Positions 6,704 through 13,927 of a stretch of 13,927 nucleotides of DNA are shown here, piece after piece (the stretch's first letter is position 1; each line of letters opens with the position of its first letter). Both the position numbers and the translations under genes were made by a program. Where the stretch lies: the NCBI GenBank assembly GCA_903910005.1, contig CAIVXW010000021.1, forward strand, positions 1-13,927. Reading direction: 5' to 3'. The notes beneath the pieces are model-generated. The model worked only from the letters and a program-made list of their open reading frames with translations, searched no databases and had not been told where the DNA came from. This DNA comes from an uncultured Methylococcaceae bacterium. GTDB lineage: Bacteria; Pseudomonadota; Gammaproteobacteria; Methylococcales; Methylococcaceae.

Positions 6704-9700
6704 TCCTCCGCTGGCTGGCAGCCGTGCTGCTGTGCGCGTTTGTAGCGGCCCGACTGTGGATCGGTGAACGGCTTGAGGTCGGTCACTGGGAATTGTCGGC
6801 TACGGAGGGCTTGCTGCTGGACGATCTGGTCTGGCATTCGCCCCCGCTGCGGCTGCGTTGCCGACGAGTCCAGTGGCTGATTCGTCCAGCCGCCCTGTGG
6901 CAGGGACGGCTGCACATCGCCCGCCTGAGTCTGGAGGGAATCGAGGGATCAATGCAGGCGTCGACCGGGTCACCCCGCCCTGCTTTGCCCTGGCCTGATA
7001 TTCCGGCCGGATGGAGTCTCCGGGTCGACGCACTGAGCCTGAACGAGCTAAGCTGGCAGGGTGTCGGTACGACCGAACCCCTCCGCCTTCAGCGGCTTGG
7101 CGCGGCCTTCAGCCTGGATCGAAATGGCCTGCAGGTGGATGAGCTGACTCTGGACAATCCGTCGCTCTGGCTCCAGTCTACCGGCAACTGGCAGGTTGCG
7201 GCGGATACGCCGCTAATGGCCCGGCTGGCCTGGCGGGTTGGCCCGCCAGCCTCACCGCAGTGGGCGGGTCAGGGAACGCTGGCGGGCAATGACCGGCAAC
7301 TGCACATTGAGCAAACCCTGACGACCCCGGCACCGGTCAACCTGAGTGGGGATGTTCACCTGCAACCGGACGGCCCGCACGGTTCAGCCCGGCTGACGCT
7401 GCCACCGGTTCCGCTCAACCGGCTGCGGGCAGGATGGCCCGACTGGCCGGTGCAAGCCACGCTTGAGCTAAAGGGACAACCAATGGACATTCAGGCCGAT
7501 CTGCACGCCACCCTTCAGCAGCATCCGGTTCGGGCCGTGGCCCGGCTGGGGGTTGCATCCAAACGCCTGGATATCCACCAGTTTGAGCTGACCGCTGCCG
7601 ACACCCGGCTGGCCTTGCACGGACACTACGCCGACACCCTGGCCCTGGACTGGACACTGCGGGTAGCCCGGCTAGGTGCCCTGCTGGACGGTGCCCGTGG
7701 CTGGCTTGACGGTCGGGGTCAGCTTCGCGGCACGCCGACACATCCGGCGATTGACCTCGAAACCCGTGGGGGCGATCTGGCCCTGGGTGAGCAAACCATC
7801 ACCCGGCTGGAACTCAAGGCCCGCAGTGGTCTGGAGACGGACGCTCCGCTGGAACTCCGGCTCAATCTGGCCGGGGCACGCCCGGAAGCCGAACGGTTTG
7901 AACTGGCATTGGGCGTCCGGGGAACTGCCCGCCGCCATACCCTGGAAGGCCACCTGAGCCACCCGCGTCATTCGCTGCGACTGGACGGCCAGGGCGGTTG
8001 GCAGGGTCAGGCCTGGCGGGGCGTGTTGCAGCATCTCGATCTGACTGATTCGCCGTGGGGACGCTGGAATCTCACCTCACCGGCCCGCCTGATGCTGGCC
8101 AGAACCGGTTTCAACCTCGACGAAGCCTGCTGGCGCAGCGGTACGGCACTCGGCTGCGCGGCGGGTCAGGGTCAGACTCTGACCCACTGGAGCGCGAAGG
8201 GGCGACTGGACGGATTGCCACTGGCCCGGTTGCTGACCACAACCGCCCCGCCTCTTGCTCTGGGCGGAATACTGGCGGGCCAGGCCAGCCTGACGGGTTC
8301 CGGTTCCCGCATCGACACCGGCCAGTTCAGCCTGGCGGCCAAAGACCTGGCCCTGAGTTATCCGTTATCCCCGCCTGCACGCTGGCAGTTCAGGCCGACT
8401 CAGGCCCTGCTGACGGGAACGATTGACCCGGGCATGGCCCGACTCAGGCTGGCATTACACGATCCGCTGTTCGCCAGTCTGGACGGTGACCTGTCGGCCC
8501 GCCGCGTACCCGGTAGTCCCCTGAGCGGCCAGTTTCGACTGAACCTGCCTGATCTGGCGGTACTGGAACCGCCGCCAGCGAGCCAGGAACCCCTGATCCA
8601 GGGACAGGGTCAGTGGCGGCTGGATGTCAGTGGCACAGCCCGGGCACCCCGCTGGGCTGTGGAGGGCGGCATTCACCAGGCCCGACTCAACCTGCCCGCC
8701 CTGGGTATTCGCCTGACCGGAATGGAACTGGCAGTGCAACCGGTTCTGGATCAACCCAATCACATGACCCTGACCGCCCGGGCCGAGGCCGGTGCAGGTC
8801 ATCTGGCACTGACCGGCAATGGCTGGCTTGATCCTGCCCGGGGCTGGCCCTGGGAAATCAACCTGAGCGGAGAAAAGGCAGAGATCGCCAATACCCGCCT
8901 GGCCCGTGTCACCCTGACGCCCCGGCTGAAACTGGCAGGCGGCCCGACCGGGCTGCATCTGAGCGGGCAGGCCCGGATTCCCTACGCCCGCATCGGCCTG
9001 CCGGATCACCCGGTCGTCAAGGTATCTGACGATACGGTTCGGGTCGACCAACCGGCTGAAACCGCCCGTCCCGGCCTTTCGCTCCAGAGTAAGATACAAC
9101 TGGAGCTGGGGGAGGATGTCCGCTTTGAAGGCAGCGGGGTCAAGGCCCGACTGGGCGGACAACTGCAACTGGAACAAACCACCCTGGAACCGGGCCTGGC
9201 TCAGGGCGAGATACGGATAGAAGAAGGTGACTACAGTTTTCATGGCGTCAGACTGCCGCTGAAAGGCGGGCGGTTGATCTACCGGCAGACACCGCTTGAT
9301 AACCCGGAACTTGATTTTAATGTAGTGCGCGAGGTTAACGGGGTGCGGGCCGGGATACGGGTACTGGGCCCGCTGCAAAACCCCGGCTTCACCCTTCATG
9401 CTGATCCGGCGATGCCGGAAAGTGATATTCTGGCCTACCTTATTAGCGGCAAGTCGCTTAACCTCAGCACCCGTCAGGACGGACAACGGATGCAGCAGGC
9501 TGCGGCCTCGCTGGGCGGCCCGCTGGGCAATCTCCTGTTGCAGGAAGTCACCGGTCGGTTTGGTCTGGAAGGCCTGCTTGACGACGTGGCAGTACAAACC
9601 CGGCCTGGCACCCAGGGTGCTGCCCTGTTTCTGGGTAAATACCTGACTCCCCGCCTGTACCTGCAATACGGCGTTGGCCTGGCCCAAAGCACCAACGTGT

Positions 9701-9795
9701 TCAGGATCCGTTACGAACTGGGCAAACACTGGAAAATACAATCAGAAACCGGCGAACAGAGCGGTGGTGATCTGCTGTTCGAACTGGAAAAATAA
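6700..9795 (+). CDS. tamB: Inner-membrane anchored translocation and assembly module protein TamB
   Basis: The gene encodes 1031 residues, shorter than the roughly 1260 of E. coli TamB. Residues 1-22 form a single membrane anchor (MILRWLAAVLLCAFVAARLW). A long amphipathic beta-rich middle follows, with alternating hydrophobic residues, as expected for the lipid-lined beta-taco of AsmA/TamB-type proteins. The C-terminal TamB domain (DUF490, about residues 800-1031) is recognisable by QGEIRIEEGDYSFHGVRL (around 834), the GGRLIYRQTPLDNPELDF stretch, DPAMPESDILAYLISGK (around 900-920), and the ending QSGGDLLFELEK. The ATG overlaps the tamA stop (ATGA at 6700-6703), so it is part of a two-gene operon with tamA. 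It spans the periplasm to contact the POTRA domains of TamA. The shorter length probably reflects fewer repeats in the middle; the start, end and frame show no sign of a deletion or frameshift. Confidence 0.93.
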   Translation: MILRWLAAVLLCAFVAARLWIGERLEVGHWELSATEGLLLDDLVWHSPPLRLRCRRVQWLIRPAALWQGRLHIARLSLEGIEGSMQASTGSPRPALPWPDIPAGWSLRVDALSLNELSWQGVGTTEPLRLQRLGAAFSLDRNGLQVDELTLDNPSLWLQSTGNWQVAADTPLMARLAWRVGPPASPQWAGQGTLAGNDRQLHIEQTLTTPAPVNLSGDVHLQPDGPHGSARLTLPPVPLNRLRAGWPDWPVQATLELKGQPMDIQADLHATLQQHPVRAVARLGVASKRLDIHQFELTAADTRLALHGHYADTLALDWTLRVARLGALLDGARGWLDGRGQLRGTPTHPAIDLETRGGDLALGEQTITRLELKARSGLETDAPLELRLNLAGARPEAERFELALGVRGTARRHTLEGHLSHPRHSLRLDGQGGWQGQAWRGVLQHLDLTDSPWGRWNLTSPARLMLARTGFNLDEACWRSGTALGCAAGQGQTLTHWSAKGRLDGLPLARLLTTTAPPLALGGILAGQASLTGSGSRIDTGQFSLAAKDLALSYPLSPPARWQFRPTQALLTGTIDPGMARLRLALHDPLFASLDGDLSARRVPGSPLSGQFRLNLPDLAVLEPPPASQEPLIQGQGQWRLDVSGTARAPRWAVEGGIHQARLNLPALGIRLTGMELAVQPVLDQPNHMTLTARAEAGAGHLALTGNGWLDPARGWPWEINLSGEKAEIANTRLARVTLTPRLKLAGGPTGLHLSGQARIPYARIGLPDHPVVKVSDDTVRVDQPAETARPGLSLQSKIQLELGEDVRFEGSGVKARLGGQLQLEQTTLEPGLAQGEIRIEEGDYSFHGVRLPLKGGRLIYRQTPLDNPELDFNVVREVNGVRAGIRVLGPLQNPGFTLHADPAMPESDILAYLISGKSLNLSTRQDGQRMQQAAASLGGPLGNLLLQEVTGRFGLEGLLDDVAVQTRPGTQGAALFLGKYLTPRLYLQYGVGLAQSTNVFRIRYELGKHWKIQSETGEQSGGDLLFELEK

Positions 9796-9853
9796 GCCCA
9801 TGGTTTTGACCGGATTTGTTACTGGCTGGCCCGGACTTGCGGCCGTACGCAAC

Positions 9854-9873
9854 GCCCGGATCCGAGCCTGGGC
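9854..9873 (+). terminator. Weak hairpin after tamB, possible terminator
   Basis: GCCCGG (9854-9859) can pair with CC-T-GGGC (9867-9873) with one bulged T, followed by TTTGATT. It lies 58 bases after the tamB stop in the 191-base gap before moaA. The stem is short and the T-run is interrupted. The rest of the gap (9796-9986) holds no convincing promoter or riboswitch. Confidence 0.2.
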
Positions 9874-9986
9874 TTTGATTGCCTGCTGGTCAGCCTGACC
9901 GCCGCCCGCCAACGGGTTGAAAAGACTCTCCCCACGCAGCATCGCCCACTGAAAACTGACCTTTATCCCGAATTTACGCTAATACC

Positions 9987-11009
9987 ATGTCCAGTTCCAC
10001 GCTCCAAACTGACCAACCTGAGTCACGCCTGATCGACCGCTTCGGGCGGCAGGTTACTTATCTCAGGATTTCCATAACCGATCGCTGTGATTTTCGCTGT
10101 GTCTACTGCATGGGCGAGGACATGGTATTCGTGCCGCGCAGTCAAATCCTCAGCCTGGAGGAAATCGCCCGGGTCTGTCGGGTTTTTGTGGCTTTGGGGG
10201 TGACCAAAATCCGGGTTACCGGGGGAGAGCCGCTGATTCGCCGGGGGGTTGTGGAGTTGCTGCAGGAACTGGGGCAGATTCCGGGACTGGCCGAGCTGGT
10301 GTTGACCACCAACGGTTCCCGGCTGGAATCATTGGCCCAACCGCTCAGGGCCGCCGGTGTCAGGCGCATCAATGTGAGCCTTGATTCACTGGATGCGGAT
10401 AAATTCAGGCAACTGACCCGGGTCGGTGAATTGCAAACGGTGCTGGCGGGTATCGAGGCTGCTCTGGCGGCCGGGTTTGAGCGGTTGAAACTGAACGCCG
10501 TGATCCTGAAAAATCGCAATCAGGCGGAGGTGCCCCGCTTGCTGGACTACGCCATTGCCCGGGGCATTGATCTCAGTTTCATTGAGGAGATGCCGTTGGG
10601 ACAGGTGGAGGGACATGATCGGGCCGAGGAATACTATTCGAGTGACGCGATCCGGCGTGATCTGGCGCAGAATTACCGGTTGCTGCCGGTGGCGGATACG
10701 ACCGGGGGGCCGTCCCGTTACTGGCAGGTGGAAGGCACCCAAACCCGGGTCGGGTTCATCTCACCCCACAGCGATAATTTTTGCGGTCGCTGCAATCGGG
10801 TTCGGGTCACGGCGGAGGGTCGTTTGCTGCTGTGTCTGGGTAATGAGCATTCGGTGGATCTGAAAGGCATCCTGCGAGCCTATCCAGGCGATGATACGGT
10901 GTTGCGAACCGCGCTGATTGACGCCATGCAGATCAAACCGGAGCGGCATCATTTTGATCTCAAGGAGGCTCCGGTCATCTTCCGCCACATGAGCGTTACC
11001 GGCGGATAG
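9987..11009 (+). CDS. moaA: GTP 3',8-cyclase MoaA (molybdenum cofactor biosynthesis)
   Basis: The gene encodes 340 residues, the normal length. It is a radical SAM enzyme that converts GTP to 3',8-cyclo-7,8-dihydro-GTP, the first step of molybdopterin synthesis; MoaC completes the step. The N-terminal 4Fe-4S cluster motif is CDFRCVYC (Cys34, 38, 41), preceded by YLRISITDRC. The SAM-binding GGEP motif is at 79-82. The C-terminal substrate-side cluster uses Cys266, Cys269 and Cys283 (FCGRCNR, then LLCLG). The chain ends in the conserved Gly-Gly (VTGG), which is needed for activity in characterised MoaA proteins. All key residues are present. The ATG lacks a clear Shine-Dalgarno, but the conserved RFGRQVTYLRISIT start block lies only about 18 residues in, so a later start is unlikely. 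No other mo-genes are adjacent. In E. coli moaA is controlled by a Moco riboswitch; I could not support one in the 5' region here. Confidence 0.96.
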   Translation: MSSSTLQTDQPESRLIDRFGRQVTYLRISITDRCDFRCVYCMGEDMVFVPRSQILSLEEIARVCRVFVALGVTKIRVTGGEPLIRRGVVELLQELGQIPGLAELVLTTNGSRLESLAQPLRAAGVRRINVSLDSLDADKFRQLTRVGELQTVLAGIEAALAAGFERLKLNAVILKNRNQAEVPRLLDYAIARGIDLSFIEEMPLGQVEGHDRAEEYYSSDAIRRDLAQNYRLLPVADTTGGPSRYWQVEGTQTRVGFISPHSDNFCGRCNRVRVTAEGRLLLCLGNEHSVDLKGILRAYPGDDTVLRTALIDAMQIKPERHHFDLKEAPVIFRHMSVTGG

Positions 11010-11010
11010 T

Positions 11011-11742
11011 TCAATCCGCCCGCTCATCGCCCTGGCTTAATTCGCAATGCTGTAATTCGGGCAATGGGTGACTGGCGATCTCGATACCCTGCCGTTCCAG
11101 GGCCTGTTTCAGTTCCACGATTTGCTGATCCAGGCTCTGGATGTGATCCAGCATGTGATTAACGGCCCGGGCCACCGGATCCGGCATGTCGGGGGTCATG
11201 CCGTAGGGGTCAAAGTTGCGGTTCCTGCGATCCGGATTGACCACATGCCCCGGGATACCCACCACCGTGGCTCCTGCCGGTACATTTTTCAGCACCACCG
11301 AATTGGAACCGATCCGCGCCCCGTCGCCGACGCTGATGGGGCCCAGTATCTTGGCACCGGCCCCCACCACTACCCCGTTGCCCAGGGTGGGATGACGTTT
11401 ACCCTTGACCCAGGCGGTACCGCCCAGGGTCACCCCGTGATACAGCGTGCAGTCATCCCCTACGACCGCCGTCTCGCCAATCACCACGCCCATGCCATGA
11501 TCGATGAAAAAACGGCGTCCGATCCGGGCTCCCGGATGAATTTCGATGCCGGTCAGCCAGCGGAACAGGGCTGACAGCAATCGGGCCGGCCTGCGCCACT
11601 CGCGCTGCCATAGTTGATGCGCCAGGCGATGGGCCAGAATTGCATGGACGCCGGGGTAGGTCGTCAGTATCTCGAAATAGGACTGTGCCGCCGGATCACG
11701 ATCAAACACACAGGCAAATTCGTCTTTCAGGGTTTTCCACAT
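11011..11742 (-). CDS. cysE: Serine O-acetyltransferase, EpsC/CysE type
   Basis: The gene encodes 243 residues. It transfers acetyl from acetyl-CoA to L-serine to give O-acetylserine, the acceptor for sulfide in cysteine synthesis; cytoplasmic. A helical N-terminal region (1-65) is followed by left-handed beta-helix hexapeptide repeats (about 66-165). The catalytic His is His82 in FIDHGMG. The acidic partner 15 residues earlier is Glu67 (GIEIHPG) where E. coli CysE has Asp, as is common in EpsC-type enzymes. YHGVTLGGTA and KRHPTLGNGVVVGAGAKILG match the CoA-binding coil. A helical tail (about 188-222, heptad-like IQSLDQQIVELKQALE) follows. The protein ends in DERAD, not in the Ile that docks E. 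coli CysE into CysK. The start region shows no strong ribosome binding site. It converges with moaA, with one base between the two stop codons. Confidence 0.93.
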   Translation of the reverse strand: MWKTLKDEFACVFDRDPAAQSYFEILTTYPGVHAILAHRLAHQLWQREWRRPARLLSALFRWLTGIEIHPGARIGRRFFIDHGMGVVIGETAVVGDDCTLYHGVTLGGTAWVKGKRHPTLGNGVVVGAGAKILGPISVGDGARIGSNSVVLKNVPAGATVVGIPGHVVNPDRRNRNFDPYGMTPDMPDPVARAVNHMLDHIQSLDQQIVELKQALERQGIEIASHPLPELQHCELSQGDERAD

Positions 11743-11799
11743 GAGGGGTTACTCAAATCGGGGCGTTTGCGGCTGATTTAACCAAACCAGGCCGGTGAG

Positions 11800-11828
11800 T
11801 GGGCAAGCGTCCACAGTCTTGCTATAGT
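11800..11828 (+). promoter_or_regulatory. Sigma70-type promoter with extended -10 for the anchored protein gene
   Basis: TGGGCA (11800-11805, weak -35, 4/6) is followed by a 17-base spacer and TATAGT (11823-11828, -10, 5/6). TG at 11820-11821 plus one base gives an extended -10. Transcription would begin near 11835, giving a leader of about 30 bases that contains ACAAAACC twice (11839-11846 and 11849-11856), then GGAG (11857-11860) six bases before the ATG at 11867. Confidence 0.5.
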
Positions 11829-11866
11829 TCGCCCTTTTACAAAACCATACAAAACCGGAGTGAATC

Positions 11867-12268
11867 ATGGAATCTCAAGCCTTCAAACTGTTTGTGGCAT
11901 TCGTGGGCATCATGGCCGTGGGGTTCATTATCGTGGGAACTACCCGCGAGACACAGCAGGAAAAAGTACAGGGTGCCTTTCTGCAAACCGCTAACGTGTT
12001 GGGCAGTCTGGCTTTGAACAAGTGTTCGGGCGCGGTGAAGGAGCAGGTGGGTGAATCCCCCTACACCCCCACCGAATCCGCCAGCGATCACATGAGCTAC
12101 GTCAACCTGATCTGGAAAGGCAGCATCGGCACCGCCACCGAGGCGGAATGCCGTTACGTCATGGATCAGGGCATCGTGTTGTTGCGAATCGACGGCCGTA
12201 CCGTCATCGAGAAGCAGGGGCCGGATACCACTGCCGGTTCCGGTAAAGGTCAGGACGCACACCACTAA
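11867..12268 (+). CDS. Single-helix membrane-anchored protein of unknown function
   Basis: The gene encodes 133 residues. The start is well supported: GGAG sits 6 bases before the ATG and a good promoter lies upstream. Residues 7-24 (KLFVAFVGIMAVGFIIVG) form one hydrophobic helix with few charges before it and basic/polar residues after it (TTRETQQEK). It is either an uncleaved anchor or a signal-anchor with the rest in the periplasm; orientation is not settled by charge. The soluble part contains only two cysteines, Cys53 and Cys95, which could form one disulfide if periplasmic. The VLLRIDGRTVIEKQGPD stretch suggests a beta-hairpin. The tail is Gly/Asp/His-rich and looks disordered. I do not recognise the family. 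It is a single-gene unit between divergent cysE and the convergent receiver gene. Confidence 0.78.
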   Translation: MESQAFKLFVAFVGIMAVGFIIVGTTRETQQEKVQGAFLQTANVLGSLALNKCSGAVKEQVGESPYTPTESASDHMSYVNLIWKGSIGTATEAECRYVMDQGIVLLRIDGRTVIEKQGPDTTAGSGKGQDAHH

Positions 12269-12285
12269 ACGACCCTCGCGCCACG

Positions 12286-12324
12286 CGGGCAGGCACCGTA
12301 ACAATGCAGCCGGTGGCCTGCCCG
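12286..12324. terminator. Long GC-rich hairpin between convergent genes, likely bidirectional terminator
   Basis: CGGGCAGG (12286-12293) plus CACC (12294-12297) pairs with GGTG (12312-12315), a bulged G, and CCTGCCCG (12317-12324). This gives 12 bp around a 14-base loop. It sits exactly in the 58-base gap between two convergent stop codons. The stem is strong, but no T-run follows on either strand, so termination may be inefficient or need other factors. Confidence 0.4.
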
Positions 12325-12326
12325 TC

Positions 12327-12710
12327 TCAGGGTGCCAGTCCCAGCACCGTCATTGCCACCGCCAGTATCCGGTCGGGGTTGAATGGCTTGGTGATGTACA
12401 GATCGGCCCCCGTTTCCAGGCCTTTTTCCCGATCCTGTTCCTGACCCTTGGCCGTCAGCAGGACAATGTAGATGTCGGTTCTGCCCCAGACCTGTTTCAC
12501 GGTGCGGCAAACCTCAAACCCGTTCATTCGCGGCATCATCACATCCAGCAGTACCAGATTGGGTTCTTCCGCGCCTATCAGTTCCAGGGCACGTTCCCCG
12601 TGTTCGGCAAAATAAAATTCAACCGCATGGTCTTCCAGTTCCTCCAGCGTCTGTTCCAGCAGGCGTCTGATATGCGGTTCATCATCGACAATCAGGATTT
12701 TTCCGGGCAT
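12327..12710 (-). CDS. Stand-alone receiver-domain response regulator (CheY-like)
   Basis: The gene encodes 127 residues, one complete receiver domain and no output domain. The acidic pocket is Asp9-Asp10 (LIVDDEPH), the phospho-accepting Asp is Asp56 (LLDVMMPRMNG), and the switch Thr86 and Lys108 (YITKPF) are in place, so it should be phosphorylated by a histidine kinase. GGAGAG lies 3 bases before the ATG, overlapping the end of the upstream gene, whose stop is 15 bases away; the two are very likely co-transcribed. With no output domain it should act by binding a partner protein or as a relay. The neighbouring FapA-like protein is the obvious candidate partner, by position only. A chemotaxis CheY role is possible, but no che or fli gene is in view. 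Confidence 0.92.
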   Translation of the reverse strand: MPGKILIVDDEPHIRRLLEQTLEELEDHAVEFYFAEHGERALELIGAEEPNLVLLDVMMPRMNGFEVCRTVKQVWGRTDIYIVLLTAKGQEQDREKGLETGADLYITKPFNPDRILAVAMTVLGLAP

Positions 12711-12725
12711 GGGCTCTCCGGCGGG

Positions 12726-13811
12726 TCAAGCGGGGTTCATGGGGGCAAATTCCCAGTGCAGATGGCCTTTGGCTGCATGGAACAACTGGTCGTTGGTATC
12801 GCCGAACAGACCCAGTTCGCGGCGCAACCGAACCGGGTCGGCCATTTCCCGCAGGCAGGGCGTATCGGCGTCGACGATGCGTTTTCTGACCACGGTCTCT
12901 CCGGTCACGTTCTGGATATCAAGCTGAATCCGGCAGGATAAGCCTGCGAGTTTTTCCTCGTGGCGCGATTTGAGTGCCCGGGCCTGTTCCAGGCTGTTTT
13001 TGTCACGGTCGATCTGGCCGCGTAATTGGCGGATGGCCTCATCCAGTCGCATCAGTTCCAGCAGTTCATCCGCGATTTTGTGTTTCTCCGCCATGAAAAC
13101 GGCCAGTGTTGCCGCATCAATGGTCTGGCCGGATTCCCTCAGGCTGCGAATCTGACGCAAGCCGGCAAAATAGCGGGCCACTCGCGCATCCTGGTTCAGT
13201 ATGTTCCTGCGGGCGATTCGTTCACGCACCCCCTGTAACGTGGCCCGGAGCGACCGGCTGCTCGCCCGTATGGTCTCCTGCTGTGCGTCGATCATGCGTT
13301 GCAGGCTTTCCAGGTCGGGGACTTCAACCACCACCAGGTTTTCTTCCCGTTCAGACAAACCGGAGCCCTTGGCAGCGGTGCGTACCTTGATGGTTTTGCC
13401 GGTCACAACCGTATTTTGCATGAACCCGATTTCAACCTCTTCTGCCAGCAGGGTGCAGTTCCTGGCTTCATGCAGGGTGAGCTTTTTAGCCCGGATCTTG
13501 CTGTTTTCCGCCCGCTTGATGCTGACCTCTCCGTTGATTGATTCGATATAGGCACCGGAAATGAAGCCTTTTACCTCAATCCGTCCGGCCAGATTGCGTA
13601 CGCTGCCCTGAATCACATTGCTGCTGATGTCGACGTTTCCCTCATGGGAGACAATGTCTCCGTAGACATTGCCCTTGATGTTGAGTGAATACCCGGTCAG
13701 GGTAAAGCCACTCTCAACATCACCCAGCTTGTCATAGCGGGGAATGGTGAGGTCCAGCCGGTTGGGATGTGCCTGCGGCGATTTGTGCGCCGTCACTGCA
13801 ATCACGCCCAT
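12726..13811 (-). CDS. DUF342/FapA-like protein: beta-helix followed by coiled coil
   Basis: The gene encodes 361 residues. After a short N-terminus, residues of about 35-150 consist of repeated short strands with regular Gly/Asn turns (GNVYGDIVSHEGNVDISSN, GRIEVKGFISG, NGEVSIKRA, KLTLHEARNCTLLAEEVEIG). This is the right-handed beta-helix of the DUF342/FapA family, and it resembles polymer-forming bactofilin repeats. Residues of about 165-310 are charged and helical with two coiled-coil blocks (around the DLESLQRMIDAQQETIRASS stretch and EAIRQLRGQIDRDKNSLEQA). A short beta tail with IQLDIQNVTGETVV follows. Usual DUF342 proteins are longer and have an extra N-terminal domain that is absent here. 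FapA proteins have been tied to flagellar assembly and polar placement; that role is inferred. The ATG has GGTGAG upstream and overlaps the end of the exonuclease gene by 10 bases, so the three minus genes form an operon. Confidence 0.7.
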   Translation of the reverse strand: MGVIAVTAHKSPQAHPNRLDLTIPRYDKLGDVESGFTLTGYSLNIKGNVYGDIVSHEGNVDISSNVIQGSVRNLAGRIEVKGFISGAYIESINGEVSIKRAENSKIRAKKLTLHEARNCTLLAEEVEIGFMQNTVVTGKTIKVRTAAKGSGLSEREENLVVVEVPDLESLQRMIDAQQETIRASSRSLRATLQGVRERIARRNILNQDARVARYFAGLRQIRSLRESGQTIDAATLAVFMAEKHKIADELLELMRLDEAIRQLRGQIDRDKNSLEQARALKSRHEEKLAGLSCRIQLDIQNVTGETVVRKRIVDADTPCLREMADPVRLRRELGLFGDTNDQLFHAAKGHLHWEFAPMNPA

Positions 13812-13927
13812 GGCAACTCACCGTCGGGCGTTGCCAGTTCAAGGATGACCGGGGCATGGTCGGAGGGGCGTTCCAGTTGGCGCGGGCCGGTGTCGATGTA
13901 GCAGCCGGTACAGACTGCCGTCAGGCA
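13802..13927 (-). CDS. C-terminal end of an exonuclease III-like (xth family) AP endonuclease, 5' part outside window
   Basis: On the minus strand the frame is open from the window edge for 41 codons and stops with TGA at 13804-13802. The peptide contains YIDTGPRQLERPSDHAPVILEL. The PSDHAPV block is the C-terminal active-site motif of the exonuclease III / AP endonuclease family (SDHAPV in E. coli XthA), whose His is catalytic. Members remove nucleotides from 3' ends and cut at abasic sites during base excision repair. Only the last tenth or so of the protein is visible, so the exact subfamily cannot be told. Its stop codon overlaps the start of the FapA-like gene by 10 bases, which suggests coupled translation. 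Confidence 0.82.
   Translation of the reverse strand, partial: CLTAVCTGCYIDTGPRQLERPSDHAPVILELATPDGELPWA

Noticed and set aside
8455..9741. 428-codon minus-strand open frame inside tamB
   Set aside because: It lies wholly antisense to a well supported TamB C-terminal domain; its composition (many Gln, Gly, Pro) is what the complement of this GC-rich coding frame would give.
9900..9986. Molybdenum cofactor riboswitch before moaA
   Set aside because: Known in E. coli moaA, so I looked for it, but I could not assemble the conserved helices in this short leader.

Overview
The window reads as chromosomal DNA of a gammaproteobacterium. It is GC-rich, and the best-recognised genes are housekeeping genes of Gram-negative bacteria: a tamA-tamB outer-membrane assembly pair, moaA, an EpsC-type cysE and an exonuclease III tail. 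No phage, transposase, CRISPR, tRNA or rRNA gene was seen. A REP-like doublet is the only mobile-type sequence. Genus cannot be fixed from the sequence; the lineage call is an inference from gene content.

Layout, left to right. (1) 1-1446 (+): the 3' part of a membrane-bound hybrid histidine kinase whose start lies outside the window. (2) 1526-1795 (-): a small two-helix membrane protein with a strong ribosome binding site, convergent with the kinase. Its leader carries a perfect 8+5+8 dyad. (3) 1966-2060: a doublet of REP-type hairpins, lying just past the stop codon of (4) 2077-3066 (-), a secreted protein with a Ca-binding-like Asp loop and a Pro/Met/Gln-rich tail containing a recent internal duplication. 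(5) 3253-4890 (-): a GH13 alpha-glucosidase. (6) 4907-6703 and 6700-9795 (+): tamA and tamB, overlapping by ATGA. The starts of the GH13 gene and tamA lie back to back with no intergenic space. (7) 9987-11009 (+): moaA, whose stop is one base from the stop of (8) cysE, 11011-11742 (-). (9) 11867-12268 (+): a single-helix anchored protein with its own extended -10 promoter. It converges through a GC-rich hairpin with (10) a minus-strand operon reading xth-like (13927 to 13802), a DUF342/FapA-like protein (13811-12726) and a stand-alone receiver protein (12710-12327).

How the genes work together: TamA (outer-membrane barrel with POTRA domains) and TamB (inner-membrane anchored, periplasm-spanning) form one machine. 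MoaA and CysE belong to separate pathways (molybdenum cofactor; cysteine) and are only neighbours. The FapA-like protein and the receiver protein are packed tightly enough to be one transcriptional unit, possibly linked to motility or polar organisation. The kinase at the left edge is too far away to be assigned as its partner. I did not find a clear new multi-gene system. The points most worth following are the two unassigned exported/anchored proteins, the dyad before the small membrane protein, the REP doublet, and the FapA-like/receiver unit.
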